Positions 1 to 9,343 of a stretch of DNA of 64,000 bases are shown in pieces. A model generated the notes under the pieces. It was not told where the DNA came from. It worked only from the letters and a program-made list of their open reading frames with translations, and ran no database searches. The DNA comes from Alistipes senegalensis (lineage in GTDB: Bacteria; Pseudomonadota; Gammaproteobacteria; Burkholderiales; Burkholderiaceae_D): contig JAMPER010000001.1 of NCBI GenBank assembly GCA_023664945.1, positions 420,179-484,178 of the forward strand, in the 5' to 3' direction. The stretch's first letter is position 1. Each line of letters begins with the position of its first letter. The translations under genes and the position numbers were made by a program.

Positions 1-1
1 G

Positions 2-1741
2 GCGCAGCTGTATGCGCAGTATGAGGCGCAGTGCCAGCGCGAGGGGGTGGTGGATTTTGCCGAGCTGCTGTTGCGCAGTTATGAGCTGCTTTCAAGAAAC
101 GCGTTGCTGCGGGAGCATTATCAGGCGCGTTTTGCGCATATTCTGGTGGACGAGTTCCAGGATACCAATGATTTGCAATATGCCTGGTTAAAGCTGATGG
201 CGGGTGGCGGCGCGGCGGTTTTTGCCGTTGGGGATGACGACCAGAGCATTTATGCGTTCCGGGGTGCCAATGTGGGCAATATGACGGCTTTCCGGGATGA
301 TTTCCATGTGCGCCATCTGATTCGCCTGGAAGAGAATTATCGTTCCCACGGCTATATCCTGGAGGCGGCCAATACGCTGATTGCCCATAACAGCCATCGC
401 CTGGGAAAAAATTTGCGTACCCGGGCAGGCGAGGGCGAACCGGTACGGGTTTTCGGCGCGGTGTCGGATTTTGACGAGGCGCAATATGTGGTGGAGGAAG
501 CGGCGAGCCTGGTTGCCGAGGGCTGGCTGCGCCAGGAAATAGCGGTTTTGTATCGTTCCAATGCGCAATCCCGGGTGATTGAGCATGCGCTTTTCAGTGC
601 CGGAATTCCTTATCGGGTGTATGGCGGGCTGCGTTTTTTTGAACGGGCGGAAATCAAGCATGCGGTGGCTTATTTGCAGCTGATGGAAAATCCCCGCAAT
701 GATTCGGCTTTTTTGCGGATTGTGAATTTCCCGGCGCGGGGAATCGGCGCGCGTTCGCTGGAGCACTTGCAGGAGGCGGCCCAGGCGCATGGGGTTTCGC
801 TTTATGATGCGGTGCCTTTTCTTTCCGGCAAGGCGGGCAATGCGCTGGGTACTTTTGTCCGGTTGATTGATTCTGTTTGCAATGAGGTGAAACAGATGCC
901 TTTGCCGCAGATGGTCCAAACGGTGATTGAGCGAAGCGGGCTGCCGGCGCATTACGGGAAGGAAAAGGAGGGGGCGGACCGCATTGAGAACCTGGGGCAG
1001 CTGGCGAGTGCCGCCGAGCTTTTTTTGGGCGAGGAAGGGTTGCCCCTGGATATGCCGGCGCTTTTTGCTTCGCAGGCATGGAGCGAGGCAGCCGATGGGG
1101 AGCAGGCGGTGGAAATGACGCCGCTGGCGGCTTTTCTTGCCCATGCCTCACTGGAAGCGGGGGATAACCAGGCTGAAGACGGGCAGGATGCCTTGCAGCT
1201 GATGACGGTGCATGCGGCCAAGGGGCTGGAGTTTGACGCGGTTTTTATTACCGGCCTGGAGGAGGGGCTTTTCCCGCATGACAACAGTGCGCGGGAAGCA
1301 GACGGGCTGGAGGAGGAGCGGCGGCTGATGTATGTGGCGATTACCCGCGCGAGGAAGCGCCTGTATTTGAGTTATGCGCAAACGCGGATGCTGCATGGCC
1401 AGTCCCGCTATAATCCTTCTTCCCGTTTTCTGGATGAATTGCCGGAAGCCGTGCTGAAATGGGTAACGCCGAAAAAACAGGGGTACGGGACTGGCGGCGC
1501 CTGGAAGGCCAAGGAAGCATCGTGGATGCGCCCGGCAGAAAAGGCGGCAGCGGCTGGTTTTGCGGCGGGCAATGCTTCGGCATGGCGGATTGGGGAGGCG
1601 GTTTTTCATCCGAAGTTTGGCGAGGGGGTGATTATTGGCCTGGAGGGAAGCGGGACGCACATGCGGGCCAATGTGCGTTTTAAGGAGGCCGGCACCAAAT
1701 TGCTGGATTTGGGGATAGCCAAGTTGCAGCGGCTTGCTTGA
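2..1741 (+). CDS. uvrD: DNA helicase II (UvrD/PcrA family), 5'-truncated
   Basis: This is the C-terminal part (579 codons) of a superfamily 1A 3'-5' DNA helicase used in nucleotide excision and mismatch repair. The frame is open from base 2, so the start and the Walker A motif lie outside the window. Visible motifs in order are DEFQDT (motif II, residues about 50-55 of the fragment), GDDDQSIYAFRGA (III), LEENYRS (IV), TVHAAKGLEFDAVF (V) and YVAITRAR (VI). The C-terminal part ends with a Tudor-like segment (VFHPKFGEGVI) typical of UvrD/PcrA. Rep is an alternative, but this tail favours UvrD. It converges with hldA, with only 11 bases between the stop codons. Confidence 0.93.
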   Translation, partial: AQLYAQYEAQCQREGVVDFAELLLRSYELLSRNALLREHYQARFAHILVDEFQDTNDLQYAWLKLMAGGGAAVFAVGDDDQSIYAFRGANVGNMTAFRDDFHVRHLIRLEENYRSHGYILEAANTLIAHNSHRLGKNLRTRAGEGEPVRVFGAVSDFDEAQYVVEEAASLVAEGWLRQEIAVLYRSNAQSRVIEHALFSAGIPYRVYGGLRFFERAEIKHAVAYLQLMENPRNDSAFLRIVNFPARGIGARSLEHLQEAAQAHGVSLYDAVPFLSGKAGNALGTFVRLIDSVCNEVKQMPLPQMVQTVIERSGLPAHYGKEKEGADRIENLGQLASAAELFLGEEGLPLDMPALFASQAWSEAADGEQAVEMTPLAAFLAHASLEAGDNQAEDGQDALQLMTVHAAKGLEFDAVFITGLEEGLFPHDNSAREADGLEEERRLMYVAITRARKRLYLSYAQTRMLHGQSRYNPSSRFLDELPEAVLKWVTPKKQGYGTGGAWKAKEASWMRPAEKAAAAGFAAGNASAWRIGEAVFHPKFGEGVIIGLEGSGTHMRANVRFKEAGTKLLDLGIAKLQRLA

Positions 1742-1752
1742 CGGGACACGGG

Positions 1753-2673
1753 CTAGGCGAAGAGTTCTGTTGCGGTGACGGTGGCAGTGCCCAGTTTGCC
1801 GACGACGATGCCTGCCGCGCGGTTGGCGGTGGCAACGGCTTCAGCCATGTCCATTCCGGCGCCCATCATGGCGGCCAGGGTGGCAATGACGGTATCGCCC
1901 GCGCCGGAGACATCATAGACTTCGCGCGCAATGGCGGGGATATGGATTGTCTGGTTTTCGCCATACAGCGACATGCCTTCTTCCGAACGGGTTAGAAGCA
2001 GGTAGTCCAGTTTCAGTTCAGCGCGCAGCCGCTGGGCTTTTTCGGCCAGCTGGGCTTCGCTTTCCCATGAGCCGACAATCTGGCGGAGTTCGCTTTTGTT
2101 TGGCGTCAGCACGGTTGCGCCGGTATAGCGGGTGAAATCGTCTCCTTTGGGGTCAACCAGCACGGGTTTCCCGGCGGCGCGGGCCAGGCGGATCATGCCG
2201 GCAACCTGCTCCAGCGCACCTTTTGCGTAGTCGGAAAGGAGAATAATGTCGTGTTTTGGCAACAGGGTACGGAAATGCCCGGTTTTGCGGTTGACGGCTT
2301 CTTTTCCCGGTTTTTTCTCAAAGTCCACGCGCAAAAGCTGCTGCTGGCGGCCGATGACACGGAGTTTGATGATGGTGGAGATGCTGCTGTCTTGGTGCAG
2401 GTAAGGCGTAATGCCGGCTTCATGAAGCAGGTTTTCGAGGGTATTGCCGGCTTCGTCGCTGCCGGTAATGCCGAGCAGGCTTGAGGGGCAGCCCAGCGCG
2501 GCGGTATTTCTGGCGACGTTGGCCGCGCCGCCCAGGCGGGCTTCTTCCCGTTCGATGCGGACAACCGGTACCGGCGCTTCGGGGGAGATGCGGTTGACAT
2601 CGCCAAACCAGTAACGGTCAAGCATGATGTCGCCTGCGACAAGGATGCGGATGCGGGAAAGGTCGGGTTTCAT
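1753..2673 (-). CDS. hldA: D-glycero-beta-D-manno-heptose-7-phosphate kinase
   Basis: This PfkB/ribokinase-family sugar kinase phosphorylates heptose-7-phosphate at C1 on the way to ADP-heptose for the lipopolysaccharide inner core. The 306-residue protein begins MKPDLSRIRILVAGDIMLDRYW, has the GGAANVARN substrate loop near residue 50 and the DVSGAGDT anion-hole/catalytic-base motif near residue 265. Its length fits the kinase domain alone: the C-terminal adenylyltransferase half of bifunctional HldE is absent, as in other betaproteobacteria with separate HldA and HldC. The ATG at 2673 was chosen because it gives the family N-terminus and overlaps the lapB stop by four bases (ATGA). A longer frame upstream merely runs through lapB. 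Confidence 0.93.
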   Translation of the reverse strand: MKPDLSRIRILVAGDIMLDRYWFGDVNRISPEAPVPVVRIEREEARLGGAANVARNTAALGCPSSLLGITGSDEAGNTLENLLHEAGITPYLHQDSSISTIIKLRVIGRQQQLLRVDFEKKPGKEAVNRKTGHFRTLLPKHDIILLSDYAKGALEQVAGMIRLARAAGKPVLVDPKGDDFTRYTGATVLTPNKSELRQIVGSWESEAQLAEKAQRLRAELKLDYLLLTRSEEGMSLYGENQTIHIPAIAREVYDVSGAGDTVIATLAAMMGAGMDMAEAVATANRAAGIVVGKLGTATVTATELFA

Positions 2674-3860
2674 GCTTGCCCCGGCAGGACGGAGATGTTC
2701 AGTTCTTCGGTTCTTCTGGGCGGATAGGTTTCCCAGAGGTGGCACCCCGGGCATTGCCAGTAGAACTGCCTGGCCTGGAACCCGCAATGGCTGCACTGGT
2801 AGCGCGCCAGTTTTGCGGCATAACTGTGTACCAGGCTTTTTACCATGGACAGGTCCTGCCGGGATTCCGGCGATGTGACCATCAGGCGGGCTTCGAGGAG
2901 TTTGTCCAGCCCCAGCAGGGTGGGGGTGCGTTTGAGTTCTTCCAGTACCAGGGTGTTGGCGGCCTGGATATTTTCACATTTGACGAGTGCCTGGAATACA
3001 ACTTCCATGAGGTCGATGGAGGAGGCTTCGGCCAGGTAGGATTTCAACAGGGCAATGCCTTCTTTGGTCTGTCCCATTTTCTGGTAGGCATCCATGATTC
3101 GCCGGGCGACCAGCACAATGTGCGGCATGCTCTGTTTTTCGATGCGCCGCCAGGCGGAAATGGCTTCTTCTGTTTTATCGCAGGCCATCAGGGCATCGCC
3201 GGTCAGGATAGTGGCCCTGACGTTCATGCGGTCAACTTGCAGGGCGCGTTCCAGAAGCGGCATGGCTTTTTCCGGATGGGAGCTGATAAGGTGGTCCTGC
3301 GCCATTTCACAGTAAAACTGGGCGATTTCTTTTTGTTTGCCGCCAGCGCCGGCCTGCTGCAAGGCTTCGGCTGCCGCAATGGCCTGTTCCCATTCTTTTT
3401 CGCGCTGGAAGATTTCAAGCAGGGCGCGGCGGGCGGTGGCGTGGTATTGCGTTTCGGTCAGTTCCTTGAAAACGTCTTCTGCCCTGTCCAAAAGGCCTGC
3501 TTTGAGAAAGTCCTGGCCCAGTTCATAGCGTGCCTGGATCTGTTGTTCTTGCGGCAGGTCCGGCCGCAAAAGCAGGTTCTGGTGCATACGGATGGCCCTT
3601 TCGGTTTCGCCGCGGCGGCGAAACAGGTTGCCCAGGGCAAAATGGAGGTCGGCTGTTTCCGGATCAAGTTTGACGATTTCGATAAAAGCGTCAATGGCCT
3701 TGTCCGGCTGTTCGTTCAGGAGGAAGTTAAGCCCCTTGAAGTAGCCGCGCGGCAGGCTGCGCGATTCGGAAAGGATTTGTTTGATGTCAACGCGCGCGGC
3801 AATCCAGCCCAGCCCGAAGAAGGCAGGAATACAAAGCAGCCACCAGATTTCAAATTCCAT
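2670..3860 (-). CDS. lapB: LPS assembly regulator LapB (YciM), TPR protein
   Basis: LapB is a membrane-anchored scaffold that, in enterobacteria, presents LpxC to FtsH and so limits lipid A synthesis. The 396-residue protein has one N-terminal membrane helix (WWLLCIPAFFGLGWIAARVD), a long tetratricopeptide-repeat region (about 45-330) and a C-terminal rubredoxin-like metal site with C356, C359, C370 and C373 (CSHC...CPGC). It lies between lapA, 30 bases upstream, and hldA, with which it overlaps by four bases. The layout couples control of lipid A output to supply of core heptose. Confidence 0.93.
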   Translation of the reverse strand: MEFEIWWLLCIPAFFGLGWIAARVDIKQILSESRSLPRGYFKGLNFLLNEQPDKAIDAFIEIVKLDPETADLHFALGNLFRRRGETERAIRMHQNLLLRPDLPQEQQIQARYELGQDFLKAGLLDRAEDVFKELTETQYHATARRALLEIFQREKEWEQAIAAAEALQQAGAGGKQKEIAQFYCEMAQDHLISSHPEKAMPLLERALQVDRMNVRATILTGDALMACDKTEEAISAWRRIEKQSMPHIVLVARRIMDAYQKMGQTKEGIALLKSYLAEASSIDLMEVVFQALVKCENIQAANTLVLEELKRTPTLLGLDKLLEARLMVTSPESRQDLSMVKSLVHSYAAKLARYQCSHCGFQARQFYWQCPGCHLWETYPPRRTEELNISVLPGQA

Positions 3861-3890
3861 ACGGTTTTGAGAGAAGAGAAAAAATACGGT

Positions 3891-4217
3891 TTAGACGGTA
3901 TCGGAAGCAGGCGGGGCGCTATCGGCGGGCGGCGGGACGGCTGTCTGCCGGCGTTGCGCTTCGTTTTCCTGTTCCAGGGTTTCAACCCGTTTTTTTGCGC
4001 GCGACAGTTCCCGCCTGGTGCGAAACAGCATGGGGGTCATGCCAAGTACGGCCAGGATACTGCCTGCCGCAAAGAAGCCGAGCAGTATCAGCACAAAGGG
4101 CCCGCGGATTTCGTAGCCGAAGAAAAAGTACAGGGAGGCTTCCTGGGTGTTTTTGACGGCCAGGCCGAAAAATACAATAAACAGGATAAGGGAAACGATG
4201 CGGGATAGCAGTTTCAT
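3891..4217 (-). CDS. lapA: LapA family inner-membrane protein (YciS-like)
   Basis: This small membrane protein has 108 residues, two hydrophobic helices (about residues 5-22 and 40-62), then a charged coiled-coil segment (RELSRAKKRVETLEQENEAQ) and a Pro/Ala-rich tail. That is the LapA/DUF1049 layout. In Escherichia coli LapA is the partner of LapB in control of lipopolysaccharide assembly. It lies 30 bases upstream of lapB on the same strand. The ihfB terminator at 4322-4350 lies just upstream, so lapA may have its own promoter or rely on read-through. Confidence 0.88.
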   Translation of the reverse strand: MKLLSRIVSLILFIVFFGLAVKNTQEASLYFFFGYEIRGPFVLILLGFFAAGSILAVLGMTPMLFRTRRELSRAKKRVETLEQENEAQRRQTAVPPPADSAPPASDTV

Positions 4218-4321
4218 GATGGCGGTTGTCTGTCGTGCGGTTGGGCCGATGGTGTCTTTTTTTGCCGCCGGCAGAAATGCCAGCCCGGTTTAAAAAAACA
4301 GAACCCGATAGGCATTGTACT

Positions 4322-4350
4322 AAAAAAGGGCATCCGCGGATGCCCTTTTC
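4322..4350 (-). terminator. intrinsic terminator after ihfB
   Basis: A perfect inverted repeat with arms GGGCATCC and GGATGCCC (4328-4345, with CG in the middle) is flanked by A6 on the left and T4 on the right. Read on the minus strand it is a GC hairpin followed by a U-run, 17 bases beyond the ihfB stop. The flanking T-run would also let it act weakly on the plus strand. Confidence 0.9.
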
Positions 4351-4366
4351 CCTGACCGGATTGCGA

Positions 4367-4672
4367 TTAGTCTGCTTTTCCGGGCGCAGGCGCAATGAGA
4401 TCTACCCGCTCGCGCAATTCTTTTCCGGCTTTGAAATGGGGCACGCGTTTTTCCTGCACCATGACTTTTTCGCCGGAACGGGGATTGCGCCCTACTCTGG
4501 GCGGGCGGACATTGACGCCAAAACTGCCAAAGCCGCGTATTTCAATACGCTGCCCTTCTGCCAGTGCGGCAGCCAGGGTATCCAGTATTGTCTTGACGGT
4601 CAGTTCGGCATCTTTGACCAGCAGCTGCGGAAAGCTGCCGGCCAGAGACGAGATCAGTTCAGACTTGGTCAT
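4367..4672 (-). CDS. ihfB: integration host factor subunit beta
   Basis: This 101-residue member of the HU/IHF DNA-bending family starts [10 protein letters not shown] and carries the signature [22 protein letters not shown], including the PRVGRNP beta-arm with the DNA-intercalating proline. The partner alpha subunit is not in the window. It lies 17 bases after rpsA on the same strand, an arrangement conserved across proteobacteria, and is closed by a strong hairpin terminator. Confidence 0.96.
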   Translation of the reverse strand: MTKSELISSLAGSFPQLLVKDAELTVKTILDTLAAALAEGQRIEIRGFGSFGVNVRPPRVGRNPRSGEKVMVQEKRVPHFKAGKELRERVDLIAPAPGKAD

Positions 4673-4689
4673 ATTGCTTTTCCGGCCTG

Positions 4690-6396
4690 TTATTCCTTGC
4701 TGTCAAACTTGGCTTTGAGCAAGGCGCCCAGGCTGGTCATGCCGGAAGCGGCACTGGAGTCGCTTTGCATTTTCTGCATGGCTTCCTGGGTTTCCTGCTG
4801 GTCTTTTGCCTTGATGGACAGCTGGATAGCACGGGATTTCCGGTCGATGTTGATAATCATGACTTCGACGGTATCGCCGACTTTCAGGTGGGTAGAGGCA
4901 TCTTCAACCCTGTCGCGGGAAATTTCGGAGGCGCGCAGGTAGCCTTCCACTTCGTCTGTCAGCTGGATGACGGCGCCTTTGGGCTCAACCGACTTGATGG
5001 TGCCGGAGACGATGGAACCTTTGTCATTCAAGGCGATATAGTTGTTAAGCGGGTCGCCTTCAAGCTGTTTGACGCCCAGCGAGACGCGTTCGCGATCTAC
5101 ATCAATGGCCAGCACAACGGTTTCCAGCTCGTCGCCTTTCTTGTACTGGTGAACAGCGGTTTCGCCCGGTTCGGTCCAGGAAAGGTCGGAGAGGTGGACG
5201 AGACCGTCGATGTTGCCGGGCAGGCCGATAAAGACGCCAAAGTCGGTAATGGACTTGATGGCGCCGCTGACCTTGTCGCCTTTTTTGTGGGAGAGTGCAA
5301 AGTCTTCCCACGGATTGGGTTTGGTCTGTTTCATGCCCAGGCTGATGCGGCGGCGTTCTTCGTCAATTTCCAGTACCATGACTTCAACTTCATCGCCCAG
5401 CTTGACCACTTTGTTGGGTGCCACGTTCTTGTTGGTCCAGTCCATTTCGGAGACGTGAACCAAGCCTTCGATGCCTTGTTCGACTTCAACAAAGGCACCG
5501 TAGTCGGTCAGGTTGGTGACCTTGCCGAAGAGGCGGGTGCCTTGCGGGTAACGGCGGGAAAGGCCGATCCACGGGTCGTCGCCCAGCTGCTTCACGCCAA
5601 GGGAAACCCGGTTTTTTTCCTGGTCGTATTTCAGGACTTTGGCGGTGATTTCCTGGCCGACGGTCAGCATTTCGGAAGGATGGCGAACGCGGCGCCATGC
5701 CAGATCCGTGATGTGCAGAAGGCCGTCGATGCCGCCCAGGTCGATGAAGGCGCCGTAATCGGTAATGTTCTTGACGATACCGTTGATGACGGTGCCTTCC
5801 TTTAAGGTTTCCATCAGTTTCTGGCGTTCTTCGCCCATGGAGGCTTCAACAACCGCACGGCGGGACAGCACGACGTTGTTGCGTTTGCGGTCCAGTTTGA
5901 TGACCTTGAATTCCAGCGTTTTGCCTTCGTACGGGGTGGTGTCCTTGACGGGGCGGGTATCAACCAGCGAGCCGGGCAGGAAAGCGCGGATGCCGTTGGT
6001 CAGCACGGTCAGGCCGCCCTTGACTTTGCCATTGACGGTGCCGGTGACGATTTCACCGGATTCCATGGCTTTTTCCAGCGCCAGCCAGGAGGCCAGGCGC
6101 TTGGCTTTGTCGCGGGACAGGATGGTGTCGCCGTAGCCGTTTTCGAGCGATTCGATGGCAACGGAAACGTAGTCGCCTACTTTGACTTCCAGTTCGCCGA
6201 CATCGTTTTTGAATTCATCAATGGGAATAAAGGATTCGGATTTCAGGCCGGCGTTGACCACGACAAAATTATGGTCAAAGCGCATGACTTCGGCAGAGAT
6301 GACTTCGCCGGAACGCATGTCATGGCGGGCAAGGGATTCTTCAAACAGGGCGGCAAAACTTTCCTGGCCAGGATTTTGGGTTGATACAGTTGACAT
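4690..6396 (-). CDS. rpsA: 30S ribosomal protein S1
   Basis: S1 binds mRNA on the 30S subunit and helps initiation on weak or structured leaders. The 568-residue product has six successive S1 (OB-fold) repeats of about 85 residues, with typical blocks such as [20 protein letters not shown] and RISLGMKQ, and a short polar tail. The ATG at 6396 ([10 protein letters not shown]) was chosen over a TTG 18 codons upstream. The bases before this ATG are pyrimidine-rich and show no clear Shine-Dalgarno sequence, as known for enterobacterial rpsA, where S1 represses its own translation. It lies between cmk and ihfB, the usual order. Confidence 0.96.
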   Translation of the reverse strand: MSTVSTQNPGQESFAALFEESLARHDMRSGEVISAEVMRFDHNFVVVNAGLKSESFIPIDEFKNDVGELEVKVGDYVSVAIESLENGYGDTILSRDKAKRLASWLALEKAMESGEIVTGTVNGKVKGGLTVLTNGIRAFLPGSLVDTRPVKDTTPYEGKTLEFKVIKLDRKRNNVVLSRRAVVEASMGEERQKLMETLKEGTVINGIVKNITDYGAFIDLGGIDGLLHITDLAWRRVRHPSEMLTVGQEITAKVLKYDQEKNRVSLGVKQLGDDPWIGLSRRYPQGTRLFGKVTNLTDYGAFVEVEQGIEGLVHVSEMDWTNKNVAPNKVVKLGDEVEVMVLEIDEERRRISLGMKQTKPNPWEDFALSHKKGDKVSGAIKSITDFGVFIGLPGNIDGLVHLSDLSWTEPGETAVHQYKKGDELETVVLAIDVDRERVSLGVKQLEGDPLNNYIALNDKGSIVSGTIKSVEPKGAVIQLTDEVEGYLRASEISRDRVEDASTHLKVGDTVEVMIINIDRKSRAIQLSIKAKDQQETQEAMQKMQSDSSAASGMTSLGALLKAKFDSKE

Positions 6397-6503
6397 AGGT
6401 TGAAAAAGATAAAGCGGCGCTTTCCATTCAACAGGAAAAGTGCCGGACAAGGTTAATAAAACGGAAGCCTTTCAGGCTGCCGGCATGTGACGGGTGTACC
6501 CGC

Positions 6504-7187
6504 CTATTTCATTTTCGCCCGGAACCACTCGAGAATCCGGCCAACGGTTTCCTCAATGCCCATATCGGTGGTATCGAGTTGTTTTGCATCAGCCGCAGGC
6601 AGGAGCGGCGCTACGCTTCTGTTAACGTCGCGCTGATCCCTTTCGTTGAGATCCCGGCGAAGGTCGGTAATTCTAGCAGGAAACCCTTTTTCTATCAACT
6701 GCTTATAACGCCTTTGCGCCCGGGCTTCCACGCTGGCGGTAAGAAAGATTTTGAGGGGGGCTTCCGGGAAGATGACGGTGCCCATGTCGCGGCCGTCTGC
6801 AACCAGGCCGGGAGGCTGCCTGAAGCGGGTTTGCAGGGAAAAAAGCGCTTCTCTCACAGCCGGGATTGCGCCGATGCGGGAAGCCATGTTGCCGACGGCT
6901 TCTTCGCGGATGGCATTGGTGACGTCTTCGTTATCCAGGAAAATGCGTTCTCCCTCAAAGCGGCACGGCAGGGTTTGGGCCAGCGCCGCGATGGGCGCGG
7001 CGTCTTCGGCAGCCAGCCCTTTTTGCAGGGTGCGAAGGGCAACCAGGCGGTACAGGGCACCGGAATCCAGATAGTGAAATCCCAGCCGGCCGGCGACTAT
7101 CCTGGCAACGGTTCCTTTGCCGGAGGCAGTGGGGCCATCGATGGTGATCACAAAGGCAGCGGGCTGGGCAGGGGAGAGGGGTATCAT
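6504..7187 (-). CDS. cmk: cytidylate (CMP/dCMP) kinase
   Basis: This enzyme phosphorylates CMP and dCMP with ATP in the cytoplasm. The 227-residue protein has the P-loop GPTASGKGT near residue 18, the YLDSGALYR segment near 40, [13 protein letters not shown] near 130 and the late RRYKQL and [11 protein letters not shown] motifs of the bacterial Cmk family. It lies upstream of rpsA with a gap of 107 bases. The aroA gene that often precedes cmk is not present; the next gene upstream is divergent (zapB-like). Confidence 0.95.
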   Translation of the reverse strand: MIPLSPAQPAAFVITIDGPTASGKGTVARIVAGRLGFHYLDSGALYRLVALRTLQKGLAAEDAAPIAALAQTLPCRFEGERIFLDNEDVTNAIREEAVGNMASRIGAIPAVREALFSLQTRFRQPPGLVADGRDMGTVIFPEAPLKIFLTASVEARAQRRYKQLIEKGFPARITDLRRDLNERDQRDVNRSVAPLLPAADAKQLDTTDMGIEETVGRILEWFRAKMK

Positions 7188-7345
7188 GGCGGCTGGGGCA
7201 ATGGGCTGAAAGAAATCTTATCGTTCTCTCGCCCGGCGCGATTGAACAGAAAGGCCAAAAGAATGTAAAATCAGCAAGCTAAAACGTTTTTTTAATGCCG
7301 GGTCACAGGATGGTACACAACGCGGGCAATCTGCGCAACAGCGCG

Positions 7346-7373
7346 TTGTATGCGTTTTATTCTTTTTTATAGG
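7346..7373 (+). promoter_or_regulatory. possible promoter for zapB-like/zapA
   Basis: TTGTAT at 7346-7351 and TATAGG at 7368-7373 are separated by 16 bases, and the first codon of the zapB-like gene follows at 7388. The hexamers are imperfect, so this is a tentative call based only on spacing and position. Confidence 0.35.
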
Positions 7374-7387
7374 GTATATAGCCCAGA

Positions 7388-7609
7388 ATGATTGATGATT
7401 TTGATTTGCTTGCCGAAAAGATAAACCAGCTGGCAGGGCTGACAACGGCCCTGCGCCGCGAGAATGCGGCGCTGCGCCGGCAAAATGCCGAGCTGCTTGG
7501 CGAGCAGGGGATGATAAACGCACGTTTGCAACAGGCGAGGGAGCGGATTGCAGGCTTGATCAGCGCCTTGCCGGAAATGCCCAGGCAGCAGGAGGAGGCC
7601 GGAGAATGA
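7388..7609 (+). CDS. small coiled-coil division protein, ZapB-like
   Basis: This 73-residue protein is almost wholly a coiled coil (LRRENAALRRQNAELL) and has no catalytic motif. It resembles the small ZapB-like/TIGR02449 proteins found immediately before zapA in beta- and gammaproteobacteria. There it is thought to act with ZapA at the FtsZ ring; that role is inferred here from context. The stop overlaps the zapA start by four bases (ATGA), so the two are translationally coupled. Confidence 0.75.
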   Translation: MIDDFDLLAEKINQLAGLTTALRRENAALRRQNAELLGEQGMINARLQQARERIAGLISALPEMPRQQEEAGE

Positions 7610-7917
7610 TCCAGATAGATGTTACTATCATGGGACAGCCTTACCGGCTGGCTTGCCAGGAGGGCGAGGAGCACCAGCTGCGGGAGGCTGTGTCGTATCT
7701 TGACGGCAAAATGTGTGCGATTCGCGATACGGGGAAAATCAGGGGAAATGACCGGATTGCCATTATGGCTTCCCTGTCTATTGCCGCAGAGCTGCTTTCT
7801 GTGAAGGCGCCCAAGGGGCCGCTGTCGGATTTTACGCTTTCTGAAATCCGGCAGAAGATTACCGATATGCATGATGTGCTGGACAAGGCGCTGACTCCCC
7901 AGGAAGACCTGTTTTGA
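7606..7917 (+). CDS. zapA: cell division protein ZapA
   Basis: ZapA cross-links FtsZ filaments at the division ring. The 103-residue product starts MIQIDVTIMGQPYRLAC, the beta-hairpin head of the family, followed by RGNDRIAIMASLSIAAELL and a C-terminal helix for tetramer formation. It overlaps the upstream coiled-coil gene and is followed by the 6S RNA gene, a neighbourhood conserved in many proteobacteria. Confidence 0.93.
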   Translation: MIQIDVTIMGQPYRLACQEGEEHQLREAVSYLDGKMCAIRDTGKIRGNDRIAIMASLSIAAELLSVKAPKGPLSDFTLSEIRQKITDMHDVLDKALTPQEDLF

Positions 7918-7945
7918 CAATTTGCCGCCTGTTGTGAAAAACAGG

Positions 7946-7973
7946 TTGACACGGGGAGAGAATCAGGTAGACT
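7946..7973 (+). promoter_or_regulatory. promoter of 6S RNA
   Basis: A perfect sigma-70 -35 box TTGACA (7946-7951) is followed after 16 bases by TAGACT (7968-7973). The predicted start is near 7980, exactly where the conserved 6S RNA 5' strand begins. Confidence 0.75.
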
Positions 7974-7979
7974 GAAGAT

Positions 7980-8153
7980 TCCCTGCGGTGTTTGCGGTTG
8001 TCATTTATTCTTTGAACCATTCACTTGCATCGGTTGCGGAACTTGCCTGGTGGGCGTGCGCATCGCTCGTTCGATGAACCCGAAATCAGACTTACCGTGA
8101 CCACCTTGAACCCCAGGTTCAAGATGCTGGCACAGCGGCACAGGCGGGGAAGG
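7980..8153 (+). ncRNA. ssrS: 6S RNA
   Basis: 6S RNA mimics an open promoter and sequesters sigma-70 RNA polymerase in stationary phase. The roughly 174-nt segment begins TTCCCTGCGGTGTTTGC and ends CACAGGCGGGGAA; the two ends pair to form the closing stem. The 3' part contains CACCTTGAACCCCAGGTTCAAG, closely like the conserved 6S 3' arm of Escherichia coli. Its place directly after zapA is the standard one. It has its own promoter and a hairpin terminator (8159-8194). The exact ends were judged by eye. Confidence 0.9.
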
Positions 8154-8158
8154 AATGA

Positions 8159-8194
8159 AAGCGGCTGGATGGTGACATGCAGCCGCTTTTTTTT
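8159..8194 (+). terminator. intrinsic terminator after 6S RNA
   Basis: The arms AAGCGGCT (8159-8166) and AGCCGCTT (8181-8188) enclose a 14-base loop and are followed by a T-run reaching 8194. It lies five bases beyond the predicted mature end of 6S RNA. Confidence 0.85.
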
Positions 8195-8207
8195 ATGGCG
8201 GAATAAT

Positions 8208-8235
8208 AAAAAGGCCGGCGTGGAAAACGCCGGCC
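8208..8235 (-). terminator. intrinsic terminator after bioB
   Basis: The arms GGCCGGCG (8213-8220) and CGCCGGCC (8228-8235) form a GC-rich hairpin. On the minus strand it is followed by a U-run (the A5 at 8208-8212). It lies 25 bases past the bioB stop and back to back with the 6S terminator. Confidence 0.88.
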
Positions 8236-8260
8236 TGGTGCGAAAAGGAAGAGCGCCAGG

Positions 8261-9301
8261 TTAGTGGCTGTGGTCGTGGTGATGCTCGGGCAGGCCGGGC
8301 ATACGCGCCTTGATTTCGCTGGAATGTTTTGTTTTCAGGCCCAGTTTTTCCAGGAGGAGGCGGTCTTCTTCGGCCTCGGCGTTTTCTGTTGTCAGCAGTT
8401 TGTCGCCGTAAAAGATGGAGTTGGCGCCTGCCATGAAGCACAGGGCCTGAACGGCTTCGCCCAGTTCCCGCCGGCCGGCAGACATGCGCACGCGCGCCTG
8501 GGGCATGACGATGCGCGCAACGGCAATGGTGCGGACGAATTCCAGCGGATCCAGCGGCTCTGCGCCGTGCAGGGGGGTGCCTTCAATCGGGACCAGGTGG
8601 TTGATGGGGACAGATTCCGGATAGGGGTTCAGGTTGGCGAGCTGGGAGATCAGCTCTGCCCGTTGCCGGCGGGATTCGCCCATGCCGATGATGCCGCCGC
8701 AGCAGACTTTCAGGCCGGCTTTCCTGACGCGGCCCAGGGTATCCAGGCGGTCCTGGTAGGTATGGGAGGTGGTGACACGCGTGTAATGGGTAGGCGAGGT
8801 GTCCAGATTGTGGTTGTAATAATCCAGCCCCGCTTCTTTCAGGCGCTGGGCCTGTTCTTCCTGGAGCATACCGAGTGTTGCGCAGGTTTCCAGGCCAAGC
8901 GCTTTGACGGCCCGGACGATTTCCTCGTATTTTTCCATGTCGCGGTCGTTGGGCGAGCGGCCTGAAGCGCCCATGCAAAAACGCGTTGCGCCATTGGCTT
9001 TGGCTTCTTTGGCGGCGGCCAGGACGGTTTCCAGCGACAGCATTTTGCTGGCTTTGACGCCGGTTTCATGATGCACGGATTGCGAGCAGTAACCGCAGTC
9101 TTCCGCACAGCCGCCGGTTTTGAGCGATATCAGGGTTGCCAGTTCAACGTCTTTTTCCGGGAAGTTGGCGCGGAGGGTTTCCTGCGCACGAAAAATCAGT
9201 TCGTTGAAAGGAAGGTCAAACAGGGCGAGTACTTCATCCACCGGCCAGGTGGCAGGCGGTTCGCCGGACGGTTTTTTGTGGAAAGTGATCGGTTGTGACA
9301 T
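8261..9301 (-). CDS. bioB: biotin synthase
   Basis: BioB is the radical SAM enzyme that inserts sulfur into dethiobiotin in the last step of biotin synthesis. The 346-residue protein has the CxxxCxxC cluster motif as C65, C69 and C72 ([13 protein letters not shown]), the later FCMGASGR and [10 protein letters not shown] blocks, and the conserved RMSAGR near residue 270 that carries the arginine ligand of the second cluster. The C-terminus is unusually His-rich (HHHDHSH). It is the last gene of the run bioA-bioD-bioB, 42 bases after bioD. Confidence 0.97.
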   Translation of the reverse strand: MSQPITFHKKPSGEPPATWPVDEVLALFDLPFNELIFRAQETLRANFPEKDVELATLISLKTGGCAEDCGYCSQSVHHETGVKASKMLSLETVLAAAKEAKANGATRFCMGASGRSPNDRDMEKYEEIVRAVKALGLETCATLGMLQEEQAQRLKEAGLDYYNHNLDTSPTHYTRVTTSHTYQDRLDTLGRVRKAGLKVCCGGIIGMGESRRQRAELISQLANLNPYPESVPINHLVPIEGTPLHGAEPLDPLEFVRTIAVARIVMPQARVRMSAGRRELGEAVQALCFMAGANSIFYGDKLLTTENAEAEEDRLLLEKLGLKTKHSSEIKARMPGLPEHHHDHSH

Positions 9302-9343
9302 CTTCAGGTATCCTTCGTATGGGAGAAAGCCGCAACGGCTGCC

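Noticed and set aside
2676-4208. Long plus-strand open frame of 510 codons opposite lapB and lapA
   Set aside because: It lies entirely antisense to well-supported genes, has no recognisable domain, and its amino acid make-up (rich in Phe, Gly and Gln) is that of a codon-bias shadow.
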